In this document: positions 10,701 through 22,881 of the stretch, piece after piece
How positions within the stretch are numbered: position 1 is the stretch's first letter
Layout of the letters: every line of letters starts with the position of its first letter
DNA from: Rebecca billardiae RCC1528
Lineage: Eukaryota; Haptophyta
DNA length: 64,000 nt
Assembly (NCBI GenBank): GCA_965240325.2
Contig: OZ251230.1
Location: 434,001-498,000, forward strand
Direction: 5' to 3'
Position numbers and translations under genes: made by a program
The notes under the pieces: generated by a model
What the model was told of the DNA's origin: nothing
Database searches by the model: none
Seen by the model: only the letters and a program-made list of their open reading frames with translations

Positions 10701-13700
10701 CAGGGCGCGCTGGACGCGTGCGCCACCCTCGACATGTACGAGCTCAACAGGCGCATCTCCGCGCGCGCCGAGCAGCGCGCGGCCAACACGGAGCTGCTCC
10801 TCGTGAAGGCGCGCGAGGTAGAGGTGTCGGTCAACGCGCTCGCGGACGCGATGGCGAGCATGGCACGAGCGCACCTCTCGCTCTTCCGCACCCTCGAGCG
10901 CTGGGCCGACATCTGGATCGCGGAGTACGGCGAGGACGACGGCGGCTCAGACACAGAGTCCTCTTCGGGCTCAGGCTCGGACGAGAGCGGCGGTGGCGGC
11001 GGCGGCGGCCGCGGCCGCGGCGCGCGGCACGCCGGCAGGCAGGGCGGCGGCGGCGCGGAAGGCGACGGCCGCGGGATGGCGAGCGCCTCCAAGCAGTTCC
11101 TCAGGCTGGTGCTGCAGCTGCCGCACGCGGAGAGCGGGCTGGTCCGGCTGAGCGCGCTGTTCCGAGAGCGGCTGCCCGCCGACGCGAACTGCGCGATGCC
11201 CGACGCCGTCCGGCGCGCCGAGGAGGAGCGCACGCTGCGGCACATCCTGACGTCCGTGCTGGGCGTGGACGCGCACTCGGCGGACGCGGTGCTCGCCGAG
11301 ATCTACGAGGAGCTGCGCGCGCTGCTCGGCGCCGCCGCGCCGATGCCAGCCGGGATGGGCGGTGGCGCGCTTGGGGTGCCTCTGCGCACCGCCGCCGACC
11401 GGCTCGCCGTGCCGCCGCCGTCGCAGCACGCGGCCGCCGAGCCATCGGCGGCGGCGCTCGCGGCGGGCGCGCGCGCAGCGGGCGCGCCCGAGGTGGCGAC
11501 AAGCGCAGCGGCTGCCTCGACGCCGTCGTCGGATGGCTCGGCCGCGGACGAGGGCAGCTCGCTGCGCTCGGACGAACAGCGGGACGGCTCGGCGCAGAGC
11601 GCCTCGTTCGGCCGCGCGGCCGCAGCCGCGGACAGCCCGCCGCAGCAGCGCGGCGACTCGCCCGCCACCGGCGGCGGTGGCGGCGGCGGCGGCAGCCCAG
11701 GCGGCGGTTCCGGCCGAGCCGGCGGCTCGTTCGAGCAGGGCTCGTTCCGGAACGACAAGGTGATCGACGTGCTGCGCCGCGGCTCGATGACGGGCACGAC
11801 GCTGGTCGACCTCACGCGCCATCTGCACCGCGGCTCGATCAGCGCGGGCAGCAGCTCGTTTCTGGGCGGCGCCGCGCCGCGCGCCGCCACGCGGCCGTCA
11901 CACGCCACGGTGGCCGCCGCCGTGGCTGCCACCAGGGCCGGTGCGGCGAAGCTCTCGCCGCGGCTGCAGCCTCTGGAGCAGGGCGCCGCCGACGACGACG
12001 CGTCCCAGCAGCCCGTGTACCTCTCCGACCTCGGCCACGTCGTGCTCTTCTGCTCGAGCACGCTGCTGGACGTGCTCGTACGGCGCTCGCTCGCGCGCTC
12101 GGGCGGCGCCACGCCCGGCACGACGCGCAGCAGCTTCGGCAGCCAGGGCGGCGGGAGGAGCGGGCGCGAGGACGGCGGCTCGTGGTCCGCGGCGGCCTCC
12201 TCGCCCCGCTCGCCGCCGCACTCCAAGCGCCTCTCCACCACCCTCGGCCGCGTGCTCCACTCGTTGGGCGGCGGCGGCGGCGCGCGGCACGGAGACGAGG
12301 GCTTGCAGGGCGACGCATCCGCCACGGCGAGCATGGAGGAGGGCGAGAGCGGGGGCCGGCTGCGCATGACGCTCTCGCAGCTGGCCGACGCGACGGGCAA
12401 GGACGGCGGCGGCCGCGCGCACGAGACGCTGCGCCGCGACGTGGAGGGCTCGGCGCGAATCATCCTCGCCCTCTTCCGCGTGTTCGACGCGGACGACAGC
12501 GGCGTCGTGCACATGCGCGACGTGCGCAAGCTGCAGCGCGAGCTGGGCGAGTTCGGCTCGGAGGAGATCCGCTCGCTGGTGACGCACCTGATGGACGCCT
12601 CGCGCGCGATGCAGCCGCGGGCCGAGCCCGAGCCCGCGCCCGCGCTCGAAGGGCGCCGGCTCTCTCCACTGGCCGAGCACGCCCGCGCAGAGCGCGCCGC
12701 CGGCGCGTTGCCGCCGGGCGGTGCGCGCGCGGAGAACCCGTTTGGCCTCTCCGAGGCGGCGCAGGCGCGGCGGCGGCGCTCGCTGAAGCACGGGCAGCGC
12801 AAGCAGCGCTCGCCGAGCGGCGCGAGCTCGACGCCGTCCTACCTCTCCCTCGGCGCGCCGCTGGGGTACGACCGTCCGTCCCCTGACGGCTGGGAGGAGG
12901 CGTCGCTGCCGCTCGAGGAGAGGCTCGAGAAGAGCGCAGAGGGGGCGGGCGCCTCCTCGGACGAGGCCGAGCTGCTCGAGGGCGCGGAGCTGTTTGCAGA
13001 CGCGGACGAGGCGGCCGAGCCCCCGCTTGGCGCGGCCGAGGCGATGTCGGACGGGCTCGAGCCGGGCACCACGGCGGGCGGCGGCGCGCAGCTGCGGCCG
13101 CGCGGGCGAGGCGCGGCGCGCGCCGCGGACGAGGCGCGCAAGCCGTCCTTCCTGTCGGAAGAGCAGCTCGCTGGCCCGACCGCCGAGCACGAGGCGCTGT
13201 ACGCATCGCTCGACGAGGCGGGCACGATCGCGCCCGGCGGCGCGGGCGGCGCCCCCGACGGCCTCGGCCTGCGCGGCCGCGCGGCCGCCGTGCGCTCGAT
13301 GACCAAGGTGCAGTTCTTCGTGGGCGTCTCCTCGTGGATCCTCGTCTCGGCGAGCGAGGTGGCACACCCGGACGAGGAGGAGGACGCGGTGGCGCGGGTG
13401 CGGCGGGAGGCAAAGGCGGCGCAGGACGCGCGCGCCTCGCGCATGTCCGCCGCGGAGAAGGCGATGTCCGAGCAGGAGGCGGCGGCGCGGCGGTCGCGCA
13501 AGCTCGAGGCGCACCTCACGCTCGCGATGGAGAGCGCCGCCGCCTTCTCGCTGCTCGCGGACAACATCCAGCACCGCGTGGACAAGGGGAGGGTCGGCGC
13601 GGCCGAGCGCGTGGAGAGTGGCGCGCTGCTCAAGTTCGTCGCGCACGCCGTCGCCATCCCCGCCTCCGCCCGCGCGGAGACCGTCGAGGCGTGGTGCGAC

Positions 13701-16700
13701 AAGCGGCTCGGGCTCACGCTCGAGAAGCAGGGCGCAGGCGCAGAGCAACGCGGCGGCGGCGGCGGCCCGCAGCCGCCGGAGGAGGCGCCGCTCGACGACG
13801 GCTCCAACTTCGGCGGCGACGTGGCGGGCGCGGAGGCGGCGGCGGCGGCGGCGACGACGACGTGGCAAGTGCTCATCGACGCGCTGCGCGACGAGGCGAC
13901 CGCGCTGCGCCTCGTCGAGAGCGGCGTCGACAGCGTCGACGGCGGCGGCGGCAGCGCGCGCCAGCGGGGCGGGGCGGGCAGCGGCCTGCTCGCCGCCGTC
14001 GGGCTCGGCGGCGGGGGCGGCGGGGGCGCGCGGCGCGGCGCGGACGGCGGCGGCGGCGGCACCGCCGCCGCCGAGCACGCCGCCGAGCCCGGCGGCGCGC
14101 CCGACTCTGCGTGGTACGTGATGAGCCGGCGCTCCGCGGTGTGCGTGCTCGTGCACCGCGCCTTCCTCGGCCTCGTGGTCTGGGACGCGCTCGTCGGGCC
14201 GATGTCGCTCGCGTACATCGACTGCTTCGCGCGGATGCCGTGGCTGTTCTACGTGAACTTTGGGATCGACGCGTGCTACCTCGTGCGCATCGGCCTTCAG
14301 TTCTTCACCTCCTTCGTCAACGAGAAGTCCGTCGAGGTGTTCGCCCCCGCGAAGATCTGGCGGCACTACCTGCAGCGCGACTTTGTGGGCGACGTGTTCG
14401 CGTGCTGGCCGCACGACAAGCTGGCGTGGCTGCTCGGCGCGGGCCCTTTCGTGCAGCTCTCGCTGCGGCTGCTGCGGTACGTGAACGTGCGCTACGTGCT
14501 GCGCGCGTGGGGCGCGTGGAAGCGTGGCCTCTCCCAGGCCGACTTTGCGAGCGGGCTGGTGCGCAACATTGCGCCGCTGCTATGCACCATGCACTACTCC
14601 GCGTGCGTGGCCAACGTGCTCGGCTACTCCAACCTCGCGCAGCGGCTGGCGTACACGACGTGGGCGGACATCTACGACCGCGAGCGTGACGCGCTGCTGC
14701 GCGGCAGCTCGAGCGAGTACGGCAGCCCCGAGGCCGAGCTCACCCACCACTACCTGACGGCGGTCTTCCTGGTGCTCTCGCTCATCACCGGGCTGGGGCT
14801 CGCGCAGCTGCCCGCCAACTACGCGGAGGCGCTCGCGTTCGTGCTGCTCGGCGTGACGAACATGACGATCTACGCGTGGGCGGTCGGCGGGATCTCCGGC
14901 CTCGTGATGAAGCAGGACGACGAGATCGTGGGCAAGCGCGCGCAGCTCGAGCTCGTCACCGCGTACGTGCGGCACATCCACGCGCCCGCCGAGCTGAAGG
15001 AGCGGATGGTGCGCTTCTTCCAGCACCGGCTGCAGACCACCTCGCTCTCGTCCGTCGACGCGGAGCAGATCTACACGGGGCTGCCCGTGCCGCTGCAGAT
15101 GGAGGTGGCGACGCACACCAACCGCGCGCTCGTCACCGGCTGCCTGCTGCTGCGCGGCTGCGCCGCCGGCTTCCTCGACCGGCTCTCGGCCGCGCTGCGC
15201 GAGCGCGAGCTCGACGCGGAGGCGGTGGTCTTCCGCGCGGGCGAGGCGTGCAAGGAGCTGCTGCTCATCGCGTCGGGCGTGGTCGAGCTGCTCGACGAGG
15301 GCGCGGAGGGCGCGGAGGAGGGCGGCGAGGCCGGGCTCGAGCTGATGGGGCCGGGCGACACGCTCGGCGAGGTGCCCTTCATCTTCTCGATCCGGCACTT
15401 TAAGACGGCGCGCGTGGGGCAGGAGAAGAAGGCGGTCACGTTCAGCCTCTCGCAGGAGCAGTTCAGGGAGCTGCTCAAGGCCTTTCCTTCGCAGGAGGAC
15501 GTGCTGATGGACAACGCGATGCGGCGGCACGACGGTGCGCGCGCCGCGCCCGCGCCCGCGTGCCGCGCGCCCGCGCGCGCCGTGCCGCCCACGCGCTCCG
15601 CGCGCGCGCCCCCGAGCGAGCAGGCATGTCGGGCGCTAAGTCGGTCCGCTCGGGCAGGTCAGCCGGGTCCAAGCGCGCCGCGTCCGAGGCGGGCAGGTCG
15701 GAGAGGTCGGAGGTATCCAAGTCGGCCGCGGGCGGCGCCAAGTCGGAGGTGGACGCCGGGCCGGTGACGGGCGTGGACGCGCTGCACAAGGTGCGGCCCA
15801 CGCGCCGTCGCGCGCGCGCGCGCGCGGCCGGGCGCAGCCACGGCGCGGCGGCGCACGGCCAGATGCGAGCCTCCGCTCTTCGCCTCCTCGCGCGCCTCGG
15901 CCCCGTGCTGCTGCCCGCGCGCAGATCCTGACCGAGGCGAAGCGCAAGCGCGAGGAGCTGCTCCACTCGCGGCTGTGCACCGCGTGCGCCAAGGGCGACC
16001 TGGAGAAAGTGCGCCGGCTGCTCTCGGGCCGCGCGTCCGACGTGGACCACGGCGACTTTGGCGGCCGGCGCGTGCTGCACCTGGCCGCGTGCGGCGGCGA
16101 GCCGCGCGTGATCGAGCTGCTGCTCGGGCAGAAGGCGGACGTGAACGTGGAGGACGCGCAGGGCTGCACGCCGCTCGACGCCGCGCTGATGGCCGACAAG
16201 GAGGCCGCCGCGGCGCTGCTCGCCAGGCACGGCGGCCGGCCGGGCTCGCGCGACGTCTCCGACCACGTGTGCACCGCGGCCGGCGACGCGGACGGCGGGC
16301 GCGACCTCGCGCGGCTCTGCCAGTACGGCGGGAACGTGAACGCGACGTCGAGCGAGGGGCGCACCGCGCTGCACATCGCCGCGTCCGAGGGGCGCGCCGC
16401 CAACGTGCGCAAGCTCCTCGAGCTGCGCGCGGACATCAACGCGCGCGACGCGCGCGGCTCGACGCCGCTGCAGGACGCGCTGCTCGGCCGTCAGGACGAG
16501 GTGTGCGCGCTGCTGCTGCAGAGCGGCGCCGCGCTCGGCGAGCTCGACGTGGCCAAGGCGCTGAACACGGCGGCGGCGGCCAACGACACGGCCCACCTCG
16601 GCCGGCTGCTCCGCTTCCGCTGCGACGTCAACGCGCAGGACGGCGTCGGCCGCTGCGCGCTGCACCTCGCGAGCGCGTCGCGCTGCGTGAACGCGACCAG

Positions 16701-17561
16701 CCTGCTGCTCGACGCGGAGGGCGTGGCCGTGAACGCAGAGGACGCGCACGGCAACACCGCGCTGGACGACGCGCTGCGCGAGGGGTGCGCGGAGCAGCGC
16801 GTGCTCGTCGCGCTGCTCGAGTCGCGCGGCGCCAAGCCGGGCTCGCACGCCAAGCGCGCGCAGCTCGTCGAGCGCCACACGGACGTGGAGGAGCGCCGAG
16901 AGCAGCAGACGGCCGACACGATCCAAGCGCGCGACGCGACGCTCGGCCACGCGACCGAGCTCTCGGCCTGGCTCGCCGAGGAGCGCGCCGCGGGCTCGGA
17001 GTTCAGGGCGCAGCTCGACGCGGCGGTGCGGCTGCAGCGCGAGCACGGCGCCGTGCTCGCCGACGAGCTGCCCGAGCTGTGGGCGCAGGTGCACGCGTAC
17101 GCCGAGGGCTTCTTCGACTGGCGCGACGACGCCGCGTCGGACGTGCGGCGCGTCGTCGAGCGCATGGCCAGCGACACGACCGACTTTGCGCTCATCTCCG
17201 CGCACAAGCTGCTCGCCAAGGTGCGCCGCGCGCCGCGCGCGTGGCCACACCGCGTGCGCGCCGCTCGGCGCGGCCGCACACGCGGCCCCGCATCGCGCGG
17301 TCGCCGCCAGGCTACTGACCAATCCCACCACCACCGCGCGCGCGCCGCTGCGCGGGTGTGCGCGCACGCGGCCGTCCACCATGCTGGACTTGGCGCCCAC
17401 TCCTCGACGCTGCGGCCGCTGCGCAGATGGACGACATGCTGGAGATCGCGAGGAACGAGGCCAAGCCGCTCGAACGGCTGTACGAGGTCACGTTCCGCAA
17501 GCCGAGCAAATCCTCGCACAGCGGCCCAGACGGCAAGCCGCCTTGGAACCCGAATGCGTGA
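7725..17561 (+). CDS. double channel protein: two CNBD-ankyrin channel modules in one chain
   Basis: Four exons, 7725-15534, 15624-15790, 15925-17220 and 17427-17561, give about 3,135 aa. Module 1 has membrane segments, a pore with TSMGYGTI (GYG at residues 413-415), a C-linker, a cyclic-nucleotide-binding domain (about 531-635) and ankyrin repeats (about 696-985, for example [11 protein letters not shown] and [11 protein letters not shown]). A long low-complexity linker follows, holding an EF-hand-like loop [12 protein letters not shown] (about 1587). Module 2 has membrane segments (about 2130-2402), a pore reading ITGLGLAQ, a second nucleotide-binding domain (about 2478-2586) and more ankyrin repeats in exon 3. 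Plant AKT/SKOR-type K+ channels have the order pore-CNBD-ankyrin once; here it occurs twice. All three introns (89, 134, 206 bases) begin GTGCG. An alternative start is the ATG at 7866. Likely a membrane cation channel; its ligand and ion are unknown. Confidence 0.85.
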
Positions 17562-17658
17562 GCAGCATGCAATTGCAAGTCGTGGCACTGATTGAGTAGT
17601 GATTACTGATTGACGCGAGCGGCGGTACGGCGCGGGCGCCGTAGACGGCAACTGCTCG

Positions 17659-18220
<562 letters not shown>

Positions 18221-18493
18221 TATTATAATATATATATTCATATATATATATAGCTTATTAGTTATTGCAGCAGTCTATATATACTATTAGCAGGATGAAG
18301 GCGTGCACACAACTCAGGCGGCACCCTCCTATCAGCTCTCAGTCGTCAGCACAGATCGACACAGTCGCCTGCTGGGCGAGCACGCTCGCCGGGACGTGGG
18401 CAGTATGCTGTCGTCAGTGCGCGCTGTATGCGTGTCACTCGACTGCTACTTGCTGCCCGTGATGATCAAGACATCAGCCGTTGTCGCACGCCG

Positions 18494-18678
18494 TCAAGCC
18501 GCGGGCGCTGGCGTGGTCTTCGGCTTCATGGGCGCCTTGCCTGCCTTGTTGGACGGAGGCGGTGCGGTCTCCGTGTGCGCCCTGCTGCTGCCGTCAGATT
18601 TGGCGGCGTCGCTCGTGTCCTTGACGCGAGCCGGGGCCGCGGCGCGCTGAATCAAGCCCACCTTGATCTTCTTGGGCT

Positions 18679-18734
<56 letters not shown>

Positions 18735-19174
18735 GCGAGAGCCTCCGGCGGCACGACGACCGTCAGCACGCCGTCCGCCAGCTCGGCGCTGATCTTGTCC
18801 ACGTCAGAAACCGCGCGAGGCAGCGAGACCGAACGTGTGGCGGATGCGTGGCCGTTGGCGTCGGCGCGCTTGGCGTGGACGGTGAGGAGGTTCGAGTCGG
18901 CATCAACGTTGACGCTGATCTCAGGGTAGCCCTTCAGCTCAGCGAACGTGTACTTGAGCGTCTTGGTGCCGTCCGCGCCCTCGGCCTCGACGCGGATGGC
19001 CTTGTCAGCGTTGTGCGCGCAGCGCGCGAGCGCAGTGTCGAGCTCGGCGAGGGGGTCAACGAAAGGGGCGAGGCTGAACGGGTCGAACGTCACGAGAGGG
19101 TCATGCGTACGCATGCGCCGCGGCTGCGTCGAGCGCGCGAGGGGGAAGAGCGGCATCGGCGAGAGGGCGAACAT
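18494..19174 (-). CDS. small heat-shock protein (HSP20), left copy
   Basis: 226 aa starting MFALSPMPLFPLARS. An upstream in-frame Met would lengthen it, but the start at 19174 is the one conserved in the partner copy. Residues about 55-145 resemble the alpha-crystallin domain: GYPEISVNVDADSNLLTV, RSVSLPRAV and the hallmark AELADGVLTVVVP. A run of Pro-Glu dipeptides (about ten) follows, then a basic KKIKVGLI that could act as the I/V-x-I/V oligomerisation motif, and a Ser/Pro/Lys-rich tail. ATP-independent chaperones of this family hold unfolding proteins. The N-terminus (FPLARSTQPRRMR) might be a targeting sequence, but I am not sure. Divergent twin of 19468-20148. Confidence 0.92.
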
Positions 19175-19467
19175 GGCGGGAAGTGTCGTTGAGCGGGTGT
19201 CCTTCCGCGGGTGGCGTCGGTCGGCGTCGGAGCGGTCGTTGGCGTGTGACCGCGCTGCGAGATTCAGATTTTCTTCGGACAGGTCGAGACGCGAGTCGCT
19301 CTCGACGACGCGCATCTCGACCTGGCAATTTTCCGAAACTTCTGAGCGAGCCTGGCTTCTGAGCAAGCTCGAGCGCGTGGCCTCACTTTGGAACCTGGCC
19401 AACGACCGCTCCGACGCCGGCCGAGACGCCACCCGTCAAGGACACCCGCTCACCGACACTTCCCGCC
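19175..19467. promoter_or_regulatory. bidirectional promoter of the HSP20 pair
   Basis: 293 bases separate the two start codons. The outer parts belong to the inverted arms and the middle ~150 bases are unique. A heat-shock element lies almost exactly in the centre. Confidence 0.7.
19334..19343. promoter_or_regulatory. heat-shock element core
   Basis: The sequence CGAAACTTCT contains GAA-2nt-TTC, the core inverted pair of the nGAAnnTTCn element bound by heat-shock factor. It is palindromic and could serve both genes. An imperfect third unit (TTTCC) lies next to it on the left. Confidence 0.6.
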
Positions 19468-19907
19468 ATGTTCGCCCTCTCGCCGATGCCGCTCTTCCCC
19501 CTCGCGCGCTCGACGCAGCCGCGGCGCATGCGTGCGCATGACCCTCTCGTGACGTTCGACCCGTTCAGCCTCGCCCCTTTCGTCGACCCCCTCGCCGAGC
19601 TCGACACTGCGCTCGCGCGCTGCGCGCACGACGCTGACAAGGCCATCCGCGTCGAGGCCGAGGGCGCGGACGGCACCAAGACGCTCAAGTACACGTTCGC
19701 TGAGCTGAAGGGCTACCCTGAGATCAGCGTCAACGTTGATGCCGACTCGAACCTCCTCACCGTCCACGCCAAGCGCGCCGACGCCAACGGCCACGCATCC
19801 GCCACACGTTCGGTCTCGCTGCCTCGCGCGGTTTCTGACGTGGACAAGATCAGCGCCGAGCTGGCGGACGGCGTGCTGACGGTCGTCGTGCCGCCGGAGG
19901 CTCTCGC

Positions 19908-19963
<56 letters not shown>

Positions 19964-20148
19964 AGCCCAAGAAGATCAAGGTGGGCTTGATTCAGCGCGC
20001 CGCGGCCCCGGCTCGCGTCAAGGACACGAGCGACGCCGCCAAATCTGACGGCAGCAGCAGGGCGCACACGGAGACCGCACCGCCTCCGTCCAACAAGGCA
20101 GGCAAGGCGCCCATGAAGCCGAAGACCACGCCAGCGCCCGTGGCTTGA
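19468..20148 (+). CDS. small heat-shock protein (HSP20), right copy
   Basis: 226 aa, same length as the left copy and different at three residues only (Ala for Thr after RRMR, Asp for Asn in CAHDAD, Val for Ala in the last residues). Domains are the same: alpha-crystallin core with AELADGVLTVVVP, the Pro-Glu repeat of equal length, and a Lys/Pro-rich tail. Both copies are intact, which suggests either a recent duplication or ongoing gene conversion between the arms. Confidence 0.92.
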
Positions 20149-20746
20149 CGGCGTGCGACAACGGCTGATGTCTTGATCAGACAGCAAGTAGCAGTCGGGT
20201 GACACGCATCTGACGCGCGCGCGGAGAGCATACTGCCCACGTCCCGGCGAGCGTGCTCGCCCATCAGGCGACTGTGTCTGTGCTGACTGGGAGCTGATGG
20301 GAGGGTGCCGGAGCTGTGTGATGCGCACGCCTTCATCCTAATAGACTGCAATAAGCGTACAGTGATCCGTCAGTCGTCGGCACTTAAACACGCATGAGGT
20401 CGTGCTACTGGCGGAGTACGTCACCGAGGCGATGATGATCCGAGACTAAATATATCCGACTCATCTCGATCAGACGATCTGCTCTGACTTCTGAGTCATG
20501 GCATAGTCGCGGGACCGCTCGGCCTTTGGGATGGTAATAGCTTGCGCCGCGCCAACGGCACCGTTGACACGCGAGCTTCCGACGGCTTCACAGTGGAAAC
20601 GGCTGCCGGCGCTGTCGCACCGTACGGCTGCCGCCGAGCCCGATGAGGGTTGTCGGCTCGTCGCCATATATCGGCGCCGACGACTACTCATCAGATCCGA
20701 GATCGACCATCGATCGAATATAATATATATGTATATATACATATGT

Positions 20747-20750
<4 letters not shown>

Positions 20751-20836
<86 letters not shown>
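20751..20836. repeat. compound (AT)n(GT)n microsatellite
   Basis: About 36 bases of alternating AT pass directly into about 50 bases of alternating GT. Confidence 0.97.
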
Positions 20837-20838
<2 letters not shown>

Positions 20839-21295
20839 CGCGTATGGCACGCGCGCTAACGGTAACTATGCGACAGCCGTAACACGCCCGGTCCGTCTGA
20901 AAAACTGACTCACTGCTCGTAGTAAGTATTAGCTACTCACCCACTGAGCACGATTCATCCGCCGCTATGCCACGCTCTGATGACACTGCTGAGTGACGAT
21001 GATGAATTTGATGATGAATGATGATGATGGGCCCGCGTGATGCTCAGACTGATGAGACTGATGCTGATTGACAATACTACTACAGGGGTGAGAGTGAATA
21101 AAGTGATGATCGACGAGTCGACAACGCTTTCGTCAGTGTAGCAGGAGCTAGTACGACATCAATGCTGATGAGAGTACCGGTGCCACCACCGTCTACCGTC
21201 ATCGTAGTCGTAGCATAAGACATGCGCGCACCTGCTATCTGAATCATTGTCATCATCGTCATGCACGGATGAGTCGTCCGATATATATATATATC

Positions 21296-21360
21296 GAGAG
21301 TGAGAGAGAGAGAGAGATCGTAAGAGAGAGAGAGAGAGATGAGAGAGAGACAGACGAGTC

Positions 21361-21400
<40 letters not shown>
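21296..21400. repeat. GA-rich microsatellite
   Basis: Interrupted runs of GA dinucleotides, the longest about 36 bases near 21364-21398. One strand is all purine over long stretches. Confidence 0.95.
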
Positions 21401-21401
<1 letters not shown>

Positions 21402-21931
21402 CTAGAAGAATCGAGAGACGAGCAGAGACTAGAGTCGATCTAGACAGTCGTAGCTAGAGTCAGTATAGTAGACCGCTATATATATACGAGGGCGGAGACG
21501 AGTAAGCTGCTAGTTATAGAGATCAGAGACAGAGAGTCGAGAGACAGAGCAGCCAGACTCAGAGTGACTACTACTCATCAGTATCACTGAGTCAGACGAC
21601 CGACGGAGTCAGAGAGCCGTACCGAGTGCATGCGTCACTGGAGGCACAATGGCACGGAGCGCCAGCCGTCATCCGGTCCTGACAGATGGTCGCATCACCG
21701 CCAGCGCCGCCACTAGTGCCGTACGCACCATGTATAGCAGCTGTGACTGCTACTGAGCAAACGGAGTGAGCCCGGGCCGGTGCCCACGGTCCAGCCAGCC
21801 GGAGACGGGTCGGCCGTGGCTGAGTCCGGGTCGGCTCAGTGGACGGCATATTGCAGCATTCCGGGAGAGTTGACTGCATGCTCGCGTCTTGTCACCGCCG
21901 GCAGACTGCTCGCGCTGCGGGCGACGCGCCA

Positions 21932-22781
21932 TCATCTGCGCGCCTTCTTCCTTCGCGCCCCACCGCCGTCCTCACCTCCGGTCGCCGGCGCCTTGCCGGC
22001 TGCGCGCGCCTTGGCTTCGCGCGCGACACGCTCGAGGTGCCTCTTCAGCCGCGGGGGCAGCACGAGCTCGAGCTCGCCGCAGCGCGCGACGATGACGGGC
22101 TCCGTCGGGCGATTTGTGTCTGCGCCCACTTCCAGCTCCTCCATCTTGCGCACGACGTCCATGCCCTCCACCACCTTGCCGAACACCACGTGCTTGCCGT
22201 CGAGGTGTGGCGCCTTCTTGAGCGTGATGAAGAATTGCGAGCCTGCTCGGGGGGGATGCGAGGGGGCGCGCGTCTCGGCCGCGGTTCGAGGTGGCGGGCG
22301 AGCTCGCGAGAGGATGGGCGAGCGCGCGGACTTGGCGCGCACCGTTCGTGTTCGGTCCCTTGTTCGCCATGGACAGCAGGCCGGCGCCGTTGTGCAGGAG
22401 AGCAAAGTCCTCGTCCTCGAATGCGCCGCCGTAGATCGACTCGCCGCCAGTGCCGTTCTTGAACTGGTAGTCACCACCCTGGCAGACGAAGCCTTTGACA
22501 ATGCGGTGGAAGACAGAGCCCTTGTAGTGCATGGGCACGCGCGTCGTCGGGCCGAGCCCCTTCTCGCCCGTGCAAAGCGCTCGGAAGTTCTCGACCGTGC
22601 GCGGCGCGATGTCGTCAAAGAGCTCGAAGACGATGCGGCCGGTGGGCACGAGGCCGATCTGGATGTCCATGAAGACCCGAGGCCGCGGGGGGTACCGCCT
22701 GCGGCTGTCCTCGGTGCCGGCGTTCTCCGCGAATGTGAACAGCTGCTGCGCATTGGTCGCCGCCGCGGAGGTCGCCGCCAT
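21932..22781 (-). CDS. cyclophilin-type peptidyl-prolyl isomerase
   Basis: Two exons, 22781-22343 and 22242-21932, with a 99-base intron starting GTGCGC; 249 aa. The cyclophilin core runs from about residue 35: [45 protein letters not shown] (split by the intron inside the Gly codon) and [11 protein letters not shown]. The catalytic Arg is present in FHR. The position of the cyclosporin-contacting Trp of CypA is His (KKAPHLDGK) and the Met before QGGD is Cys. An N-terminal extension of about 35 residues has no clear signal, and a basic C-terminal tail of about 45 residues ends KKARR. Catalyses cis-trans isomerisation at proline, probably in cytosol or nucleus. Divergent from 22882 with only 100 bases between start codons. 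Confidence 0.93.
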
Positions 22782-22881
22782 GCTGCAGCGTTGTGCGCGT
22801 CCGAGAAGATGGACCGATTTCGTCACAGGCGACGCAGCGAGCTCAAGAATCTGGTGGAAATCTGCGCGCGGGCCCGCTTGC

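Larger units (their letters stand above)
18263..20353. repeat. inverted duplication carrying two HSP20 genes
   Basis: Left arm about 18263-19245 and right arm about 19397-20353 are inverted copies of each other, separated by a unique spacer of about 150 bases. Each arm holds a complete small heat-shock gene, part of its promoter and about 200 bases of 3' flank. The coding parts differ by only three amino acids. The 3' flanks carry several small indels and the outer ends match at TTGCAG/CTGCAA. Confidence 0.92.
20354..21931. other. gene-poor stretch with microsatellites
   Basis: No protein-like frame and no RNA gene seen. It holds an AT/GT tract and a GA-rich tract (listed separately) and lower-GC sequence rich in GATGA/CTGA words. 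Confidence 0.6.

Noticed and set aside
11898-14414. 838-codon minus-strand frame
   Set aside because: Lies wholly antisense to exon 1 of the channel gene; Arg/Ala-rich shadow without motifs.
18948-19541. 197-codon plus-strand frame over the HSP20 palindrome
   Set aside because: Antisense to the left HSP20 gene and running through the promoter; no relation to any family.
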